The notes below the pieces were generated by a model. The model did no database searches, was not told the DNA's origin, and worked only from the letters and a program-made list of their open reading frames with translations. This document shows positions 8,460-15,623 of a stretch of DNA of 33,106 nucleotides, in pieces. The stretch is from Clostridiales bacterium (lineage in GTDB: Bacteria > Bacillota > Clostridia > Christensenellales > Aristaeellaceae): assembly GCA_022776785.1 (NCBI GenBank), contig JALFHA010000026.1, forward strand, positions 1 to 33,106, given 5' to 3'. Each line of letters starts with the position of its first letter. The first letter of the stretch is position 1. A program made the translations under genes and the position numbers.

Positions 8460-8846
8460 TTAGTACATGGTCGCGTTCGCGCCGGCATACTGTCTGGCGT
8501 ATTCAGCAATCGCCTTGGCGTTGGCGGCGATTTCGCTGTCCTCGTTTCCGATGTCATCCGGCGCGCCGCCGGTCACGGCCTGCGCGGCGCTCGTCTCCTG
8601 CACGCGCGCCTGCATGAAATTCGCGCCCTTCTGCTTCATCGCGGCCACGAGCGACTTCTGGAATTCCAGCGCGGACGTGCCGTTTTTCTTGGCCTCCGCC
8701 GCCATCTGCTCATAGCCGGGGATCGTCAGCGCGTCGATGTCGTCCATGCGCGCCCGCTCAGCCGTCACCGCGCTCTGCTTGATCTGATCGACCAGCGCCG
8801 GATTCTGTGCGCGAAGCTCCTCCATGCTGATGCTTCCGATGTCCAT
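8460..8846 (-). CDS. nested scaffold protein from internal start
   Basis: Inside the protease gene an ATG at 8846 (MDIGSISMEELRAQNP) is preceded by GAGGAGGAACAGACGAAC, a full-strength ribosome binding site in the same frame. The product would be 128 residues, mostly helical, equal to the scaffold half of the protease fusion. This mirrors lambda, where Nu3 scaffold is made from an internal start of gene C. The inference is strong because such a site in mid-gene is rare by chance, but expression is not shown. Confidence 0.7.
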   Translation of the reverse strand: MDIGSISMEELRAQNPALVDQIKQSAVTAERARMDDIDALTIPGYEQMAAEAKKNGTSALEFQKSLVAAMKQKGANFMQARVQETSAAQAVTGGAPDDIGNEDSEIAANAKAIAEYARQYAGANATMY

Positions 8847-9626
8847 GTTCGTCTGTTCCTCCTCATTTTGGTGTATTTCAGCCGAGGCCCCGGCAACTGG
8901 AGCTTCGTTGCTGACGGTTTGCTGCGTCTCCTGCCGCACGGCAATCTGCTGCGGCACATCCCTGTACAGGCTGCGCATCACGGCCATCTCGCGGCTTGTT
9001 ACGCAGGCGGCAGCGGGCGATTCGCGGCCAACGCTGGCATAGAGCACTTCATCCGCAAATCCGGCCTCAACCGCCCGCTCTGCCGTGAACCACGTCTCCG
9101 CATCCATCCACTTCTTCACCTGCTCCTCGTCCTTGCCGCACCGCTTCATGTAGAACTGCCGGGATGTCTGCTCGATGCTGCGAAGCCGCTGCGCAGCGTG
9201 CTCAAACTCGCTCGCAGTCCCGCAGGCATAGGCCCACGGGTTGTGGATCATGTATTCGCTGCCCTCGGCAATCTGCACATGCGCACCCGGCAGCGTGGCA
9301 ATGTCCGTCGCCGCGCTGGCGCACATGCCCTCGATGCGGATATTGATCTCATCAAATCCAGCGCTGCCCAAAATGGAGCGCATGGCAACCGCCTCCGTGC
9401 AGATGCCGCCCGGGCTGTTGATGCGCACATTCAGCTTTGTCGCGCCCTTTTCGCGCAGCGCCTTGATGGCCCTGTCAAATTCGGCGGCGCTCTTGTCCTC
9501 CTTGCTCCACTTGTAGCATTCAGGCCCGTCCTGAATGATCTCGCCGTAGAGCATCAGCTCCGCCGTGTCGCCGCCCTCATCCGGCATGGCCGCACTGTAG
9601 GCGATCCTGAAGATGTCTCTTGGCAT
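8460..9626 (-). CDS. ClpP-like (S14) prohead protease with C-terminal scaffold
   Basis: 388 residues. The ClpP fold covers about residues 20-200: 'INSPGG' at 70-74 for the oxyanion region, catalytic Ser104 in 'MCASAATDIA', His128 in 'YMIHNPWAYACG', and Asp175 in 'WMDAETWFTAERA'. After a short linker rich in Gln/Glu/Asn, residues from about 261 form a helical scaffold domain ending 'YARQYAGANATMY'. The protease matures the prohead by cutting scaffold and itself. The start overlaps the portal stop (TAATG). The C-terminal part is also made separately from an internal start (see the nested entry). All catalytic residues are present. Confidence 0.9.
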   Translation of the reverse strand: MPRDIFRIAYSAAMPDEGGDTAELMLYGEIIQDGPECYKWSKEDKSAAEFDRAIKALREKGATKLNVRINSPGGICTEAVAMRSILGSAGFDEINIRIEGMCASAATDIATLPGAHVQIAEGSEYMIHNPWAYACGTASEFEHAAQRLRSIEQTSRQFYMKRCGKDEEQVKKWMDAETWFTAERAVEAGFADEVLYASVGRESPAAACVTSREMAVMRSLYRDVPQQIAVRQETQQTVSNEAPVAGASAEIHQNEEEQTNMDIGSISMEELRAQNPALVDQIKQSAVTAERARMDDIDALTIPGYEQMAAEAKKNGTSALEFQKSLVAAMKQKGANFMQARVQETSAAQAVTGGAPDDIGNEDSEIAANAKAIAEYARQYAGANATMY

Positions 9627-11269
9627 TATGTCTTCTCCTCGCTTTCGTTCTTTCCGCTGTTCTTGCCGCCGGGTTTTCCGGTTTTCCCGCTCCCCATGTC
9701 GGAGGTCATGGCAATTTCCTTGCTTCGCTGTCGCACATTCTCCGACCAGTCGTTGCCGTTGTATTCGCTGGCCTCCTGCTCCTGTGTCGTGATGTTCTGC
9801 GCAATGCGCATGGCTGCCGCTTCAACCTCCTTCTTCGGGTCAACGTGTCCCATGCTCGCGCCCATCCACAGGCACCCGCACCACGCCTGACGGATGGACG
9901 GGTCATCAAAAAAGCCGGGCGCGTCAATGCGTCCGGCTGCCACGGCCTCGCTGAGCCATTGCTCGTAGATCGGCTGGTTGAATTTGGCGTTGAACCGCGT
10001 CCGGTATACCTTCACCGTCCGCCAGAAGTCCAGCAGCGCCGCGCGCGCCGCCGTGTAGTTGCTCTCGTACTTCTTCACCAGCACCTCCTTGGGGATGCCC
10101 ATGCTCGAGGCAATCACCGTGATGCAGGTGTTGACAAAGCTCTCAAACTGCGTATCGCTCCTCTTGGGGTCAACGGTGGTGACGTCCTTGCCCGGAGGCA
10201 GGTCGTATATGGCTCCCGGCGCGAGCTCCAATTTCAGCTCGTCCTCCGTCACCTTCTCCTCCTCGTTGACCGCATCCTCCATGCCAGCCTTGCCGTCATC
10301 TTCCTTGCTGGTGATGAACAGCGTCAGCATCGCGGATACGACCTTGCCCGCCAGCTCAGCGTTCATGTATCGGCCAAACTGCTTAATCAGCTCGATTTCC
10401 GCCGATACAAACGGTATACCCCTGCGCTGCTCCGGGCGCTCATAGGTCATGATGTGCAGGATGTTCGGGTAGCCGGTATCCTTTCCGTAGGCGTCAACCG
10501 CCGTCCATGTGATTTCCCGGCTGTCGCTTCCGGCAAGCGGGCTCCTGCTGGCGATGTGGTAGCGGACGACAGCGCCCTCCTTGTCGATTTCCACGCCGTC
10601 GATGATCCGCCCGCCGCTGTCCGTTTCCTTGCTCTCTGATTCTCCGCTGCTGTCCGGCGTGCAGATTCGGTCTGCCTCCAGCAGCCGTATGGTCGTCTGG
10701 TAAGGCGTCCGCTTGTTTTCCTTCATGCCAAACAGCGCAAACACGTCGCCGCTCATCAGCATCGACAGGAACGCGAGCTGCTGAAGCTCGTAAAAATTGC
10801 GCTGCCGCTCTGCGTCGCACATCGTGCTGTCCGCCCACAGCCGGAATTCGCGCAGGATGCTGTGCTCCGCCTCCTCGCGCACCTCGTCCGTCATGCCGAG
10901 GTAGTCCCCGTCGATCTTCGGCTTCGGCTGGATGCCCCAACCCACAACCGAGGTTGTCAGCGTCTCCGGGCCGCTTCTCGCCAGCCCGCCGCCCTCGTAC
11001 AGGTCTCTCGCGCGTTTTCTCAGCGTCGAGCTTTGCAGGTCAATGTCGTCCTCCGCGCTGCCCGCATCGACGACCCAGCCAATCAGGCTGTTGAGCGTCT
11101 TGCTCGCGCCATAGCTCCCATAGCTCATGCGCGGCGCTCCAGCGCTTCTTCCTGTCCGCGTCGGCCTTCCGCCTTCCTTCATGCCGCTCTCTCGGCTGTC
11201 GCTTCCCTCCCGCTGCCATTCCGGGCTGTCAGCCGGTGCGGGCCCGTTCACCCTTGGCGTCTCGTTCAT
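9626..11269 (-). CDS. portal protein, lambda gpB-like
   Basis: 547 residues, the usual size. Recognisable portal blocks are 'TLNSLIGWVVDAGSAEDDI', 'RARDLYEGGGLARSGPETL', the wing/stem region around 'FLSMLMSGDVFALF', and 'ITVIASSMGIPKEVLVKKYESNYTAARAAL' in two halves near residues 395-425, which is the signature of the gpB family. The C-terminus is Gly/Lys-rich and disordered. GAGGTGACGCT precedes the ATG at 11269. It forms the dodecameric DNA entry pore to which the terminase docks. It appears complete, unlike terL upstream. Confidence 0.92.
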   Translation of the reverse strand: MNETPRVNGPAPADSPEWQREGSDSRESGMKEGGRPTRTGRSAGAPRMSYGSYGASKTLNSLIGWVVDAGSAEDDIDLQSSTLRKRARDLYEGGGLARSGPETLTTSVVGWGIQPKPKIDGDYLGMTDEVREEAEHSILREFRLWADSTMCDAERQRNFYELQQLAFLSMLMSGDVFALFGMKENKRTPYQTTIRLLEADRICTPDSSGESESKETDSGGRIIDGVEIDKEGAVVRYHIASRSPLAGSDSREITWTAVDAYGKDTGYPNILHIMTYERPEQRRGIPFVSAEIELIKQFGRYMNAELAGKVVSAMLTLFITSKEDDGKAGMEDAVNEEEKVTEDELKLELAPGAIYDLPPGKDVTTVDPKRSDTQFESFVNTCITVIASSMGIPKEVLVKKYESNYTAARAALLDFWRTVKVYRTRFNAKFNQPIYEQWLSEAVAAGRIDAPGFFDDPSIRQAWCGCLWMGASMGHVDPKKEVEAAAMRIAQNITTQEQEASEYNGNDWSENVRQRSKEIAMTSDMGSGKTGKPGGKNSGKNESEEKT

Positions 11270-11281
11270 AGCGTCACCTCA

Positions 11282-11524
11282 TCACAGGTCGCGCGGCACA
11301 ACGCGCGTCACGCGCTTTGTCCTCACGCTGCCGGAAAGCGCCTCGACCCGGTTTCCGAAGTAGTTGATCGCCGCGCGGATGTCCTCCATGTCCACCAGCG
11401 TACACTCCCGCGTGCCCACGCGGTAGCTCGTCACCTGTCCGCTCGCCAGCGCCCTTTCGCAGCTTTTCCATAGCTCAAGCATTTCTCTCGCTTCATCAAT
11501 GGTGTATGCGGATATGGCCGCCAT
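11282..11524 (-). CDS. DUF6148 / gpW-like head-tail joining protein
   Basis: 80 residues: 'MAAISAYTIDEAREMLELWK', then 'SGQVTSYRVGTRECTLVDME' and 'DIRAAINYFGNRVEAL'. The pattern of an N-terminal helix, a short beta hairpin around 'YRVGTR', and a second helix matches small gpW/DUF6148-type proteins that sit between terL and portal. Lambda gpW sits in the same slot and joins head and tail. AGGAGGGAAGGAC precedes the ATG. It is separated from TerL by 11 bases and from the portal by 12. Confidence 0.8.
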   Translation of the reverse strand: MAAISAYTIDEAREMLELWKSCERALASGQVTSYRVGTRECTLVDMEDIRAAINYFGNRVEALSGSVRTKRVTRVVPRDL

Positions 11525-11535
11525 GTCCTTCCCTC

Positions 11536-12768
11536 CTATACCTTGATTCCCCTGCTCACAACGTGCCTGTTTTTCCTCTTTGTCTCCTCGCCTTTGGTGA
11601 TGACCTTCTTCGGTTCCTCCATCCCGCTGACAATCCGTTCAAGCTCGTCAAACCGCCAGTTGAAATACCGGTACGCCGCCCGCGCATAGTTCCGGCAGTC
11701 CAGCGGCTCGTTCCGCTCGTAGAATTTTTCCCACTTGATGACGCCCTGACCGCCTCTGCGGTGGATCACCATTTTCTCGGAGATCAACCCTCTGAAAAAC
11801 TCCTTGTCGTATCCGGCACGGAAGTCAAGCGGGAAGTGCATGTAGTTCGGCCCCGGCTCGCTGATTCCGGCCTCATACATGATGCCCTCCTTGCCTGCGT
11901 CAGGCAGGCGCTTGCACGCATGTTCGTCGATGTCCCGCTTGCAGACCGGGCAGCGCCACGCGACGCTACGAATGTGGTAATCCTTGTCTCCGTTTCCGCT
12001 GACGTATTCCTCCGCGTCATACTGGATGTCCGCAAACCGGATATAGCTGTATGTCTGGCAGGCTGGGCATTGCGTGTGCCACTCCTCCTGCGTGCCGTTC
12101 ATGTAATCCGTTTCAATTTTCGATTTCCCCTTGATCGTCGGCGTGCTCGTCTTGATGATCTTCCGGTTGTGGCGGAAGGTTTCCGTTCGCCTTTCAGCCA
12201 GCTCCTGCGGGTCGCCCTCAGCCCCGGCGCTTGCCGGGAATCTGTCCGTTTCATCCATGAAGATATACCTCACCGGCTTGCTTGACAGGTCTGCCGGGCT
12301 GTTCGCACCGATGATGGCAAGGCTCCCACCCGGGAACGTCTTCATCGTGATGGTGTTTGCGGCATCTCGCCCCTTTGCTTTGGAAACCTTGCTCCTCAGC
12401 GTCGGGCAGGCGTCAATCATCGGGGCGATTCTCCGCTTGCTGTAGTCCTCCGCCACGTCCTTTGTCGGCTGAATGTAGAGCATCGGGCCGGGGTCGTTGT
12501 CTATAGCGCAGCCCATCATGTTCAGCTCGATTTCACTCTTGCCCACCTGCGCGCTTGCCATGATGACGATTTGCCATATCCCCTTCTGCGTAAAGGCGTC
12601 CATGATCTCGCGCTGATACGGCGCTCTGTCTGTTCTCCACGGGCCAGGCTCGGCGCTGCTCTCAGAAACCAGCACGCGGTGGGTATCCGCCCACTCGGAA
12701 ACGGTCTGCGACGCGGGAGGCCGGAACATCGAGTATGTGCATTGGGCGAGTTCTGCTATAGCGCTCAC
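11536..12768 (-). CDS. terminase large subunit, gpA family, with apparent internal deletion
   Basis: 410 residues, whereas gpA-family terminases are usually well above 550. The ATPase half is intact: Walker A-like 'ASAQVGKSE' (71-79), Walker B 'YIFMDETDRF' (168-177) and two Cys pairs, CPAC (234-237) and CPVC (273-276). After Pro289 the sequence jumps to 'DAGKEGIMYEAGISEPGPNY', then 'RRGGQGVIKWEKFYERNEPLDCRNYARAA', which are the last blocks of the family. The end of the ATPase region and most of the nuclease domain with its metal-binding acidic residues are missing. The reading frame is kept. It should not cut DNA normally. The junction (about 11,895-11,910) contains a short inverted repeat, TGCCTGCGTCAGGCA. 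Confidence 0.85.
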   Translation of the reverse strand: MSAIAELAQCTYSMFRPPASQTVSEWADTHRVLVSESSAEPGPWRTDRAPYQREIMDAFTQKGIWQIVIMASAQVGKSEIELNMMGCAIDNDPGPMLYIQPTKDVAEDYSKRRIAPMIDACPTLRSKVSKAKGRDAANTITMKTFPGGSLAIIGANSPADLSSKPVRYIFMDETDRFPASAGAEGDPQELAERRTETFRHNRKIIKTSTPTIKGKSKIETDYMNGTQEEWHTQCPACQTYSYIRFADIQYDAEEYVSGNGDKDYHIRSVAWRCPVCKRDIDEHACKRLPDAGKEGIMYEAGISEPGPNYMHFPLDFRAGYDKEFFRGLISEKMVIHRRGGQGVIKWEKFYERNEPLDCRNYARAAYRYFNWRFDELERIVSGMEEPKKVITKGEETKRKNRHVVSRGIKV

Positions 12769-12770
12769 CG

Positions 12771-13298
12771 TTACACCTCCCCGTCATCCTCCTCGCTTTC
12801 ATCGCTCGCTTTTTCCTCCTCCGCCGCGTAGTCCGGCAGCGGCGTATCCGCTATGTGCTCAAGCGCCGAGCGTATTTCGCCGTCTATGATGCTCTGTATG
12901 GCTTCCACGCTGTCCATCATCCGCACAAGCGGCGCTGTCTTGCTCGCCACATGGAGCAGGTTTTGCGTCACCGTGCTAGCGATGTCTCCCCACAGGCGCT
13001 TGACGTCTGCCACGTCGATGAGCCGACCACGCATCCGCGCGACCTCAAGCTCCGTCTTCTGCGTTTTCACAATCTCGTGCTTTGCCTTGACCGCATCCAG
13101 GTCATTCGAGCTTTCCGTCTCGCGCGATACGTTGTATTCAACCCATCGCTGCACAAAAACAGCGAGGTCGCATTTTCCGCCCTCGCTTTCTACAAACAGC
13201 TTTTTGTCCTTCGGCAAATCCCGGTCAATGTCATACAGCCTCCTGTAGGTGTATCCCGAGATTTCCGCCAGCTCCTTTTTCGTGCACGCCCTGTTCAT
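12771..13298 (-). CDS. terminase small subunit, Nu1-like
   Basis: 175 residues. The N-terminus 'TKKELAEISGYTYRRLYDIDR' is a winged helix-turn-helix like Nu1/DUF1441 small terminases, followed by a long charged helical region ('DAVKAKHEIVKTQKTELEVARMRG' in pieces) and an acidic C-terminal tail 'EEEKASDESEEDDGEV'. It binds the packaging site and recruits the large subunit. The ATG at 13298 overlaps the stop of the upstream gpZ-like gene by four bases (ATGA), with GGGGAG before it. It is two bases from terL. Confidence 0.85.
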   Translation of the reverse strand: MNRACTKKELAEISGYTYRRLYDIDRDLPKDKKLFVESEGGKCDLAVFVQRWVEYNVSRETESSNDLDAVKAKHEIVKTQKTELEVARMRGRLIDVADVKRLWGDIASTVTQNLLHVASKTAPLVRMMDSVEAIQSIIDGEIRSALEHIADTPLPDYAAEEEKASDESEEDDGEV

Positions 13299-13894
13299 AG
13301 CAACTCCCCGATGTGCCTGTCAAGCGCGGCGGACAGCGCCTCATGAATGTCAGCCTCCACCATGGGCTGCGCCCGGTTCGTCGGCATCTGCGGCACGGCG
13401 AGTGCAGATACGCGCTCAATCGGGAAGGGGTTTTTGCTCAGCCGGGTAAACACTGCGCCATGCAGCTTCTGCGCGCTTGTGTTCCGGAATGGCGGGTTCC
13501 CGCCGTATGAGCTCAGCCACTGCGGCAGCACGCTTTGCTGTCCCTTGACGATCTTCGCCGTGATCCTGTAATGCGCGCCTCTCGGCACCCATCCCGCCCT
13601 GCCTCCGCTCGCCTTGATTCTTCCGCCGATGGTTCCCCTCGTTGAGGCGAGCGGGATGACGCAGCTGATCCCTCCGCCAGACCGCATCCGTTTGGTGCTG
13701 CTTCCAATCCACGCCTTGGTGGCATGGTATTCTCTGGGAATCTCCTTCTTGAGGATGGGCCTGACCTGCTTACCCGTCTCCCTGCAAATATTTCTGAGCA
13801 TCGCGTTGGCCCGCTCCGGCGTCAGCCGCTTTCTCAGAAAATCAACCTTGTTTTTCAGGTCGCTTGCGTCAATGGTGATGATGTACTCAGCCAT
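13295..13894 (-). CDS. phage minor tail protein Z-like
   Basis: 199 residues from the ATG at 13894, which has the perfect site AGGAGGTGAGATT; a longer upstream frame lacks such a site and would run across a terminator hairpin. 'TIDASDLKNKVDFLRK', a basic central region with 'AKIVKGQQSVLPQWL', and the ending 'PIERVSALAVPQMPTNRAQPM' fit the lambda gpZ/minor tail Z family, whose C-terminus carries such a 'P[IL]..L..P..P.M..N' block. It is the first gene of the late operon, upstream of the terminase, which is not the lambda order (Z lies after capsid genes). Confidence 0.7.
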   Translation of the reverse strand: MAEYIITIDASDLKNKVDFLRKRLTPERANAMLRNICRETGKQVRPILKKEIPREYHATKAWIGSSTKRMRSGGGISCVIPLASTRGTIGGRIKASGGRAGWVPRGAHYRITAKIVKGQQSVLPQWLSSYGGNPPFRNTSAQKLHGAVFTRLSKNPFPIERVSALAVPQMPTNRAQPMVEADIHEALSAALDRHIGELL

Positions 13895-13913
13895 AATCTC
13901 ACCTCCTGCGCAC

Positions 13914-13936
13914 GAAAAAAGCGGGCAGTGCCCGCT
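13914..13936 (-). terminator. rho-independent terminator in late leader
   Basis: On the minus strand AGCGGGC-ACT-GCCCGCT is followed by TTTTTT. The 7-bp GC-rich stem and T-run make a strong terminator. It lies between the late promoter and the first late gene, 20 bases before the gpZ-like start, so it would block late transcription unless antiterminated. Confidence 0.75.
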
Positions 13937-14011
13937 CCCGCTTCCGACCCACTCCGCATTCTCCATCCTTCTTCCTTCGAGGTCGATGGTGATGCAATAT
14001 CCTGTAGGCCG

Positions 14012-14032
14012 AAAAAAACGGACACCCGCTTT
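14012..14032 (-). terminator. weaker terminator-like hairpin in late leader
   Basis: On the minus strand AAAGCGG-GTGT-CCGTTTT (one G-T pair) runs into a seven-T tract. It is weaker than the hairpin about 90 bases downstream. Both share an AGCGGG core followed by a T-run and CG. It lies about 30 bases after the predicted transcription start. Confidence 0.45.
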
Positions 14033-14065
14033 AGGCATCCGCTCTCCACTTCTTCCGATGATACC

Positions 14066-14094
14066 ATTTTAGCACAGTCGGCTTGTCATTTCAA
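14066..14094 (-). promoter_or_regulatory. late operon promoter
   Basis: Minus-strand TTGAAA (14,094-14,089), exactly 17 bases, then TAAAAT (14,071-14,066), with TGC just before the -10 giving an extended -10. It begins about 20 bases downstream of the ArpU-like regulator gene and reads into the packaging and tail genes. Expected start is near 14,059, leaving a leader of about 165 bases before the gpZ-like ATG. Confidence 0.75.
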
Positions 14095-14113
14095 CACATT
14101 TTGGAATGTTTCA

Positions 14114-14581
14114 TCACTTTTTCAGAAAAAAATGATCTCTCCATTTCACGCTTGCCATGTTCGGCGCCTGCTCCACGGCCTTCCTCGCCCTTTCGAACGT
14201 TCTGCGCGTCATGTTCAGCCGCATCCGAACCTCCCTTGCGGGCACATTGTCGAGATACATCATGCGAACAAATGTTTGCATGTTCGTGTTCTCGATGCCG
14301 TTGATGATCGCCTCTGCACGGCTGAGCATTTTGCAGTATCGCTCGACCATCATCCTGTGCCTCTCCTCCAGCTCGGAAACCTCCGCAAACGCGGTGTCAA
14401 GCCCGGCTGGCGCGCCTCCTCCCGGCATCCCGGAAAGGTGCTGCGCCATGCTGCTCATCCTCTCGCGCTGCCATTCCCTGCGTTTTTCAAGCGATACAAT
14501 ATCCTGCATCAGATACCATACCTCCGATAGCGCAATGATGTCGGCATTGGCTACCGCCCTCTGTTCGGTTTCTGTTTCCAT
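14114..14581 (-). CDS. ArpU/RinA-like phage late transcription regulator
   Basis: 155 residues from the ATG at 14581 with GGAGGGGAC; the longer frame to 14644 has no such site. The middle is helical and probably coiled coil ('VSELEERHRMMVERYCKML'). The C-terminus 'MMYLDNVPAREVRMRLNM' plus 'TRRTFERARKAVEQA' is a sigma-70 region 4-like helix-turn-helix. Proteins of this type (DUF1492/ArpU/RinA) sit last in the early operon of Gram-positive phages and activate late genes. Its position directly before the late promoter supports that role. Target and mechanism are inference. Confidence 0.72.
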   Translation of the reverse strand: METETEQRAVANADIIALSEVWYLMQDIVSLEKRREWQRERMSSMAQHLSGMPGGGAPAGLDTAFAEVSELEERHRMMVERYCKMLSRAEAIINGIENTNMQTFVRMMYLDNVPAREVRMRLNMTRRTFERARKAVEQAPNMASVKWRDHFFLKK

Positions 14582-14606
14582 GTCCCCTCCGTCAAAAGCG
14601 CGGACG

Positions 14607-14760
14607 TCAGCGCTTTTCCTTCTGCTCAAGCGCCTTTGCCGCATCCAGCATCAGCTGCTCATAGCACTCCGTCGTTCCGCTTCCCATCCTGATACGGGCA
14701 GCACGCTCCGCACAGCATGTCGTTTCCGCACATCTTCAGCGCGGTGGTCGGCAATCCCAC
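14607..14760 (-). pseudogene. small Cys-rich phage ORF, apparently frameshifted
   Basis: From a GTG at 14760 one frame reads 'GLPTTALKMCGNDMLCGACC' and stops at 14659. The overlapping frame continues 'RMGSGTTECYEQLMLDAAKA' up to a TGA at 14607. Removing one C from the CCC run near the Cys cluster would join them into one small zinc-binding-type protein. Neither piece alone looks whole. GGAGAG lies 10 bases before the GTG. The rest of the roughly 270 bases between neighbouring genes shows nothing else I can support. Confidence 0.35.
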
Positions 14761-14852
14761 CGTGTGCCGTTCTCTCCGGCGCGGCTTCAAAAAAAGGATT
14801 TCTCATTCAAGATGAGCGAATTTGTGCGGCTCATTTTCTTTTTCTGCGATCA

Positions 14853-15137
14853 TTAAGCGTCCATCTTTGCGCCGCAGTTCCAGCAATATTTACCACGCAC
14901 TGACGATTCATTGTCATAGTTCTTGCACGCGCTACACTGGATGGCGATTCTTTCGCCAGCCATTCTTCTTACAATCCACCTCGCATGCGTTCCGGTGCAA
15001 TCGCTGAGTTGAGCAATCGCCATGCTCAGTGCATCGTGCTTCTCTTTGCGAAGCGGATCATTGTATGCATCGTTTTCCTTCTGCACACAGTTTTCACGCA
15101 TCTGCGTAAGCAATTCCACAGCCCTTTCTGCGTTCAT
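14853..15137 (-). CDS. small zinc-ribbon phage protein
   Basis: 94 residues with GGAGGGAGT before the ATG. The N-terminal 60 residues are helical ('AERAVELLTQMRENCVQKEN', 'EKHDALSMAIAQL'). The C-terminus carries a CxxC...CxxC zinc ribbon (CSAC, then CWNC in 'GKYCWNCGAKMDA'). Such ribbon proteins are frequent in early regions of clostridial phages, and their function is unknown. It appears intact. Confidence 0.65.
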   Translation of the reverse strand: MNAERAVELLTQMRENCVQKENDAYNDPLRKEKHDALSMAIAQLSDCTGTHARWIVRRMAGERIAIQCSACKNYDNESSVRGKYCWNCGAKMDA

Positions 15138-15192
15138 ACTCCCTCCAAAATAAAACTATCCATTGATGTCTACTAATTCACATTCGTCTCCT

Positions 15193-15450
15193 TTAATCAA
15201 TAACCGTGTAGGCAAGAACGGGGAAACTATTCTTTTTTCTGTCCTTCGTCAGCCAATACGACTGCCGTCTATCTCCATATTCATCTACACCGAACCCATA
15301 GTAGCAGTACATCTGTTCCAGATTCAAATTCTCACACCCGAATTCGTGTGCAGCAATCGGATATGCTTCTTCCGGCGCATACTTTCTACCATTGAATGCG
15401 AGTATAGGACTCCAGCACCCATAAAACATGCCGTAATCGAATTTATTCAT
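15193..15450 (-). CDS. small conserved-looking phage protein, probably truncated by frameshift
   Basis: 85 residues; AGAGGAACT precedes the ATG at 15450. The protein is Tyr- and Cys-rich ('FYGCWSPILAFNGRKYAPEE', 'LEQMYCYYGFGVDEYGD', 'YWLTKDRKKNSFPV'). It stops after 'YTVID'. If one T of the GATTAA is skipped, the reading continues 'KGDECELVDING' and stops at TAG, which reads like a natural end. I infer a one-base insertion near 15193. No family recognised. Confidence 0.55.
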   Translation of the reverse strand: MNKFDYGMFYGCWSPILAFNGRKYAPEEAYPIAAHEFGCENLNLEQMYCYYGFGVDEYGDRRQSYWLTKDRKKNSFPVLAYTVID

Positions 15451-15468
15451 AGTTCCTCTTTCTTGTCC

Positions 15469-15549
15469 TTAATTGTGCCGGGCTTGCCTACTTACCACGT
15501 CACGCAGGAACGCAACCCTTCGACAAGCCGGGCACACTTTAATGAACAT
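15469..15549 (-). CDS. very small Cys-containing peptide, possibly a remnant
   Basis: 26 residues starting MFIKVCPACRRVAF after a good GGGAGACGA. The start resembles small two-ribbon zinc proteins (CxxC near the N-terminus), but no second CxxC follows, so it may be a truncated remnant. It lies 18 bases before the 85-residue gene. Confidence 0.35.
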   Translation of the reverse strand: MFIKVCPACRRVAFLRDVVSRQARHN

Positions 15550-15623
15550 TCGTCTCCCAAAGATGCTTAACGTGTTTTTTGCTGATTTAGAAGATAAGCC
15601 GCACAAATACCGCCGTTTTTGCT

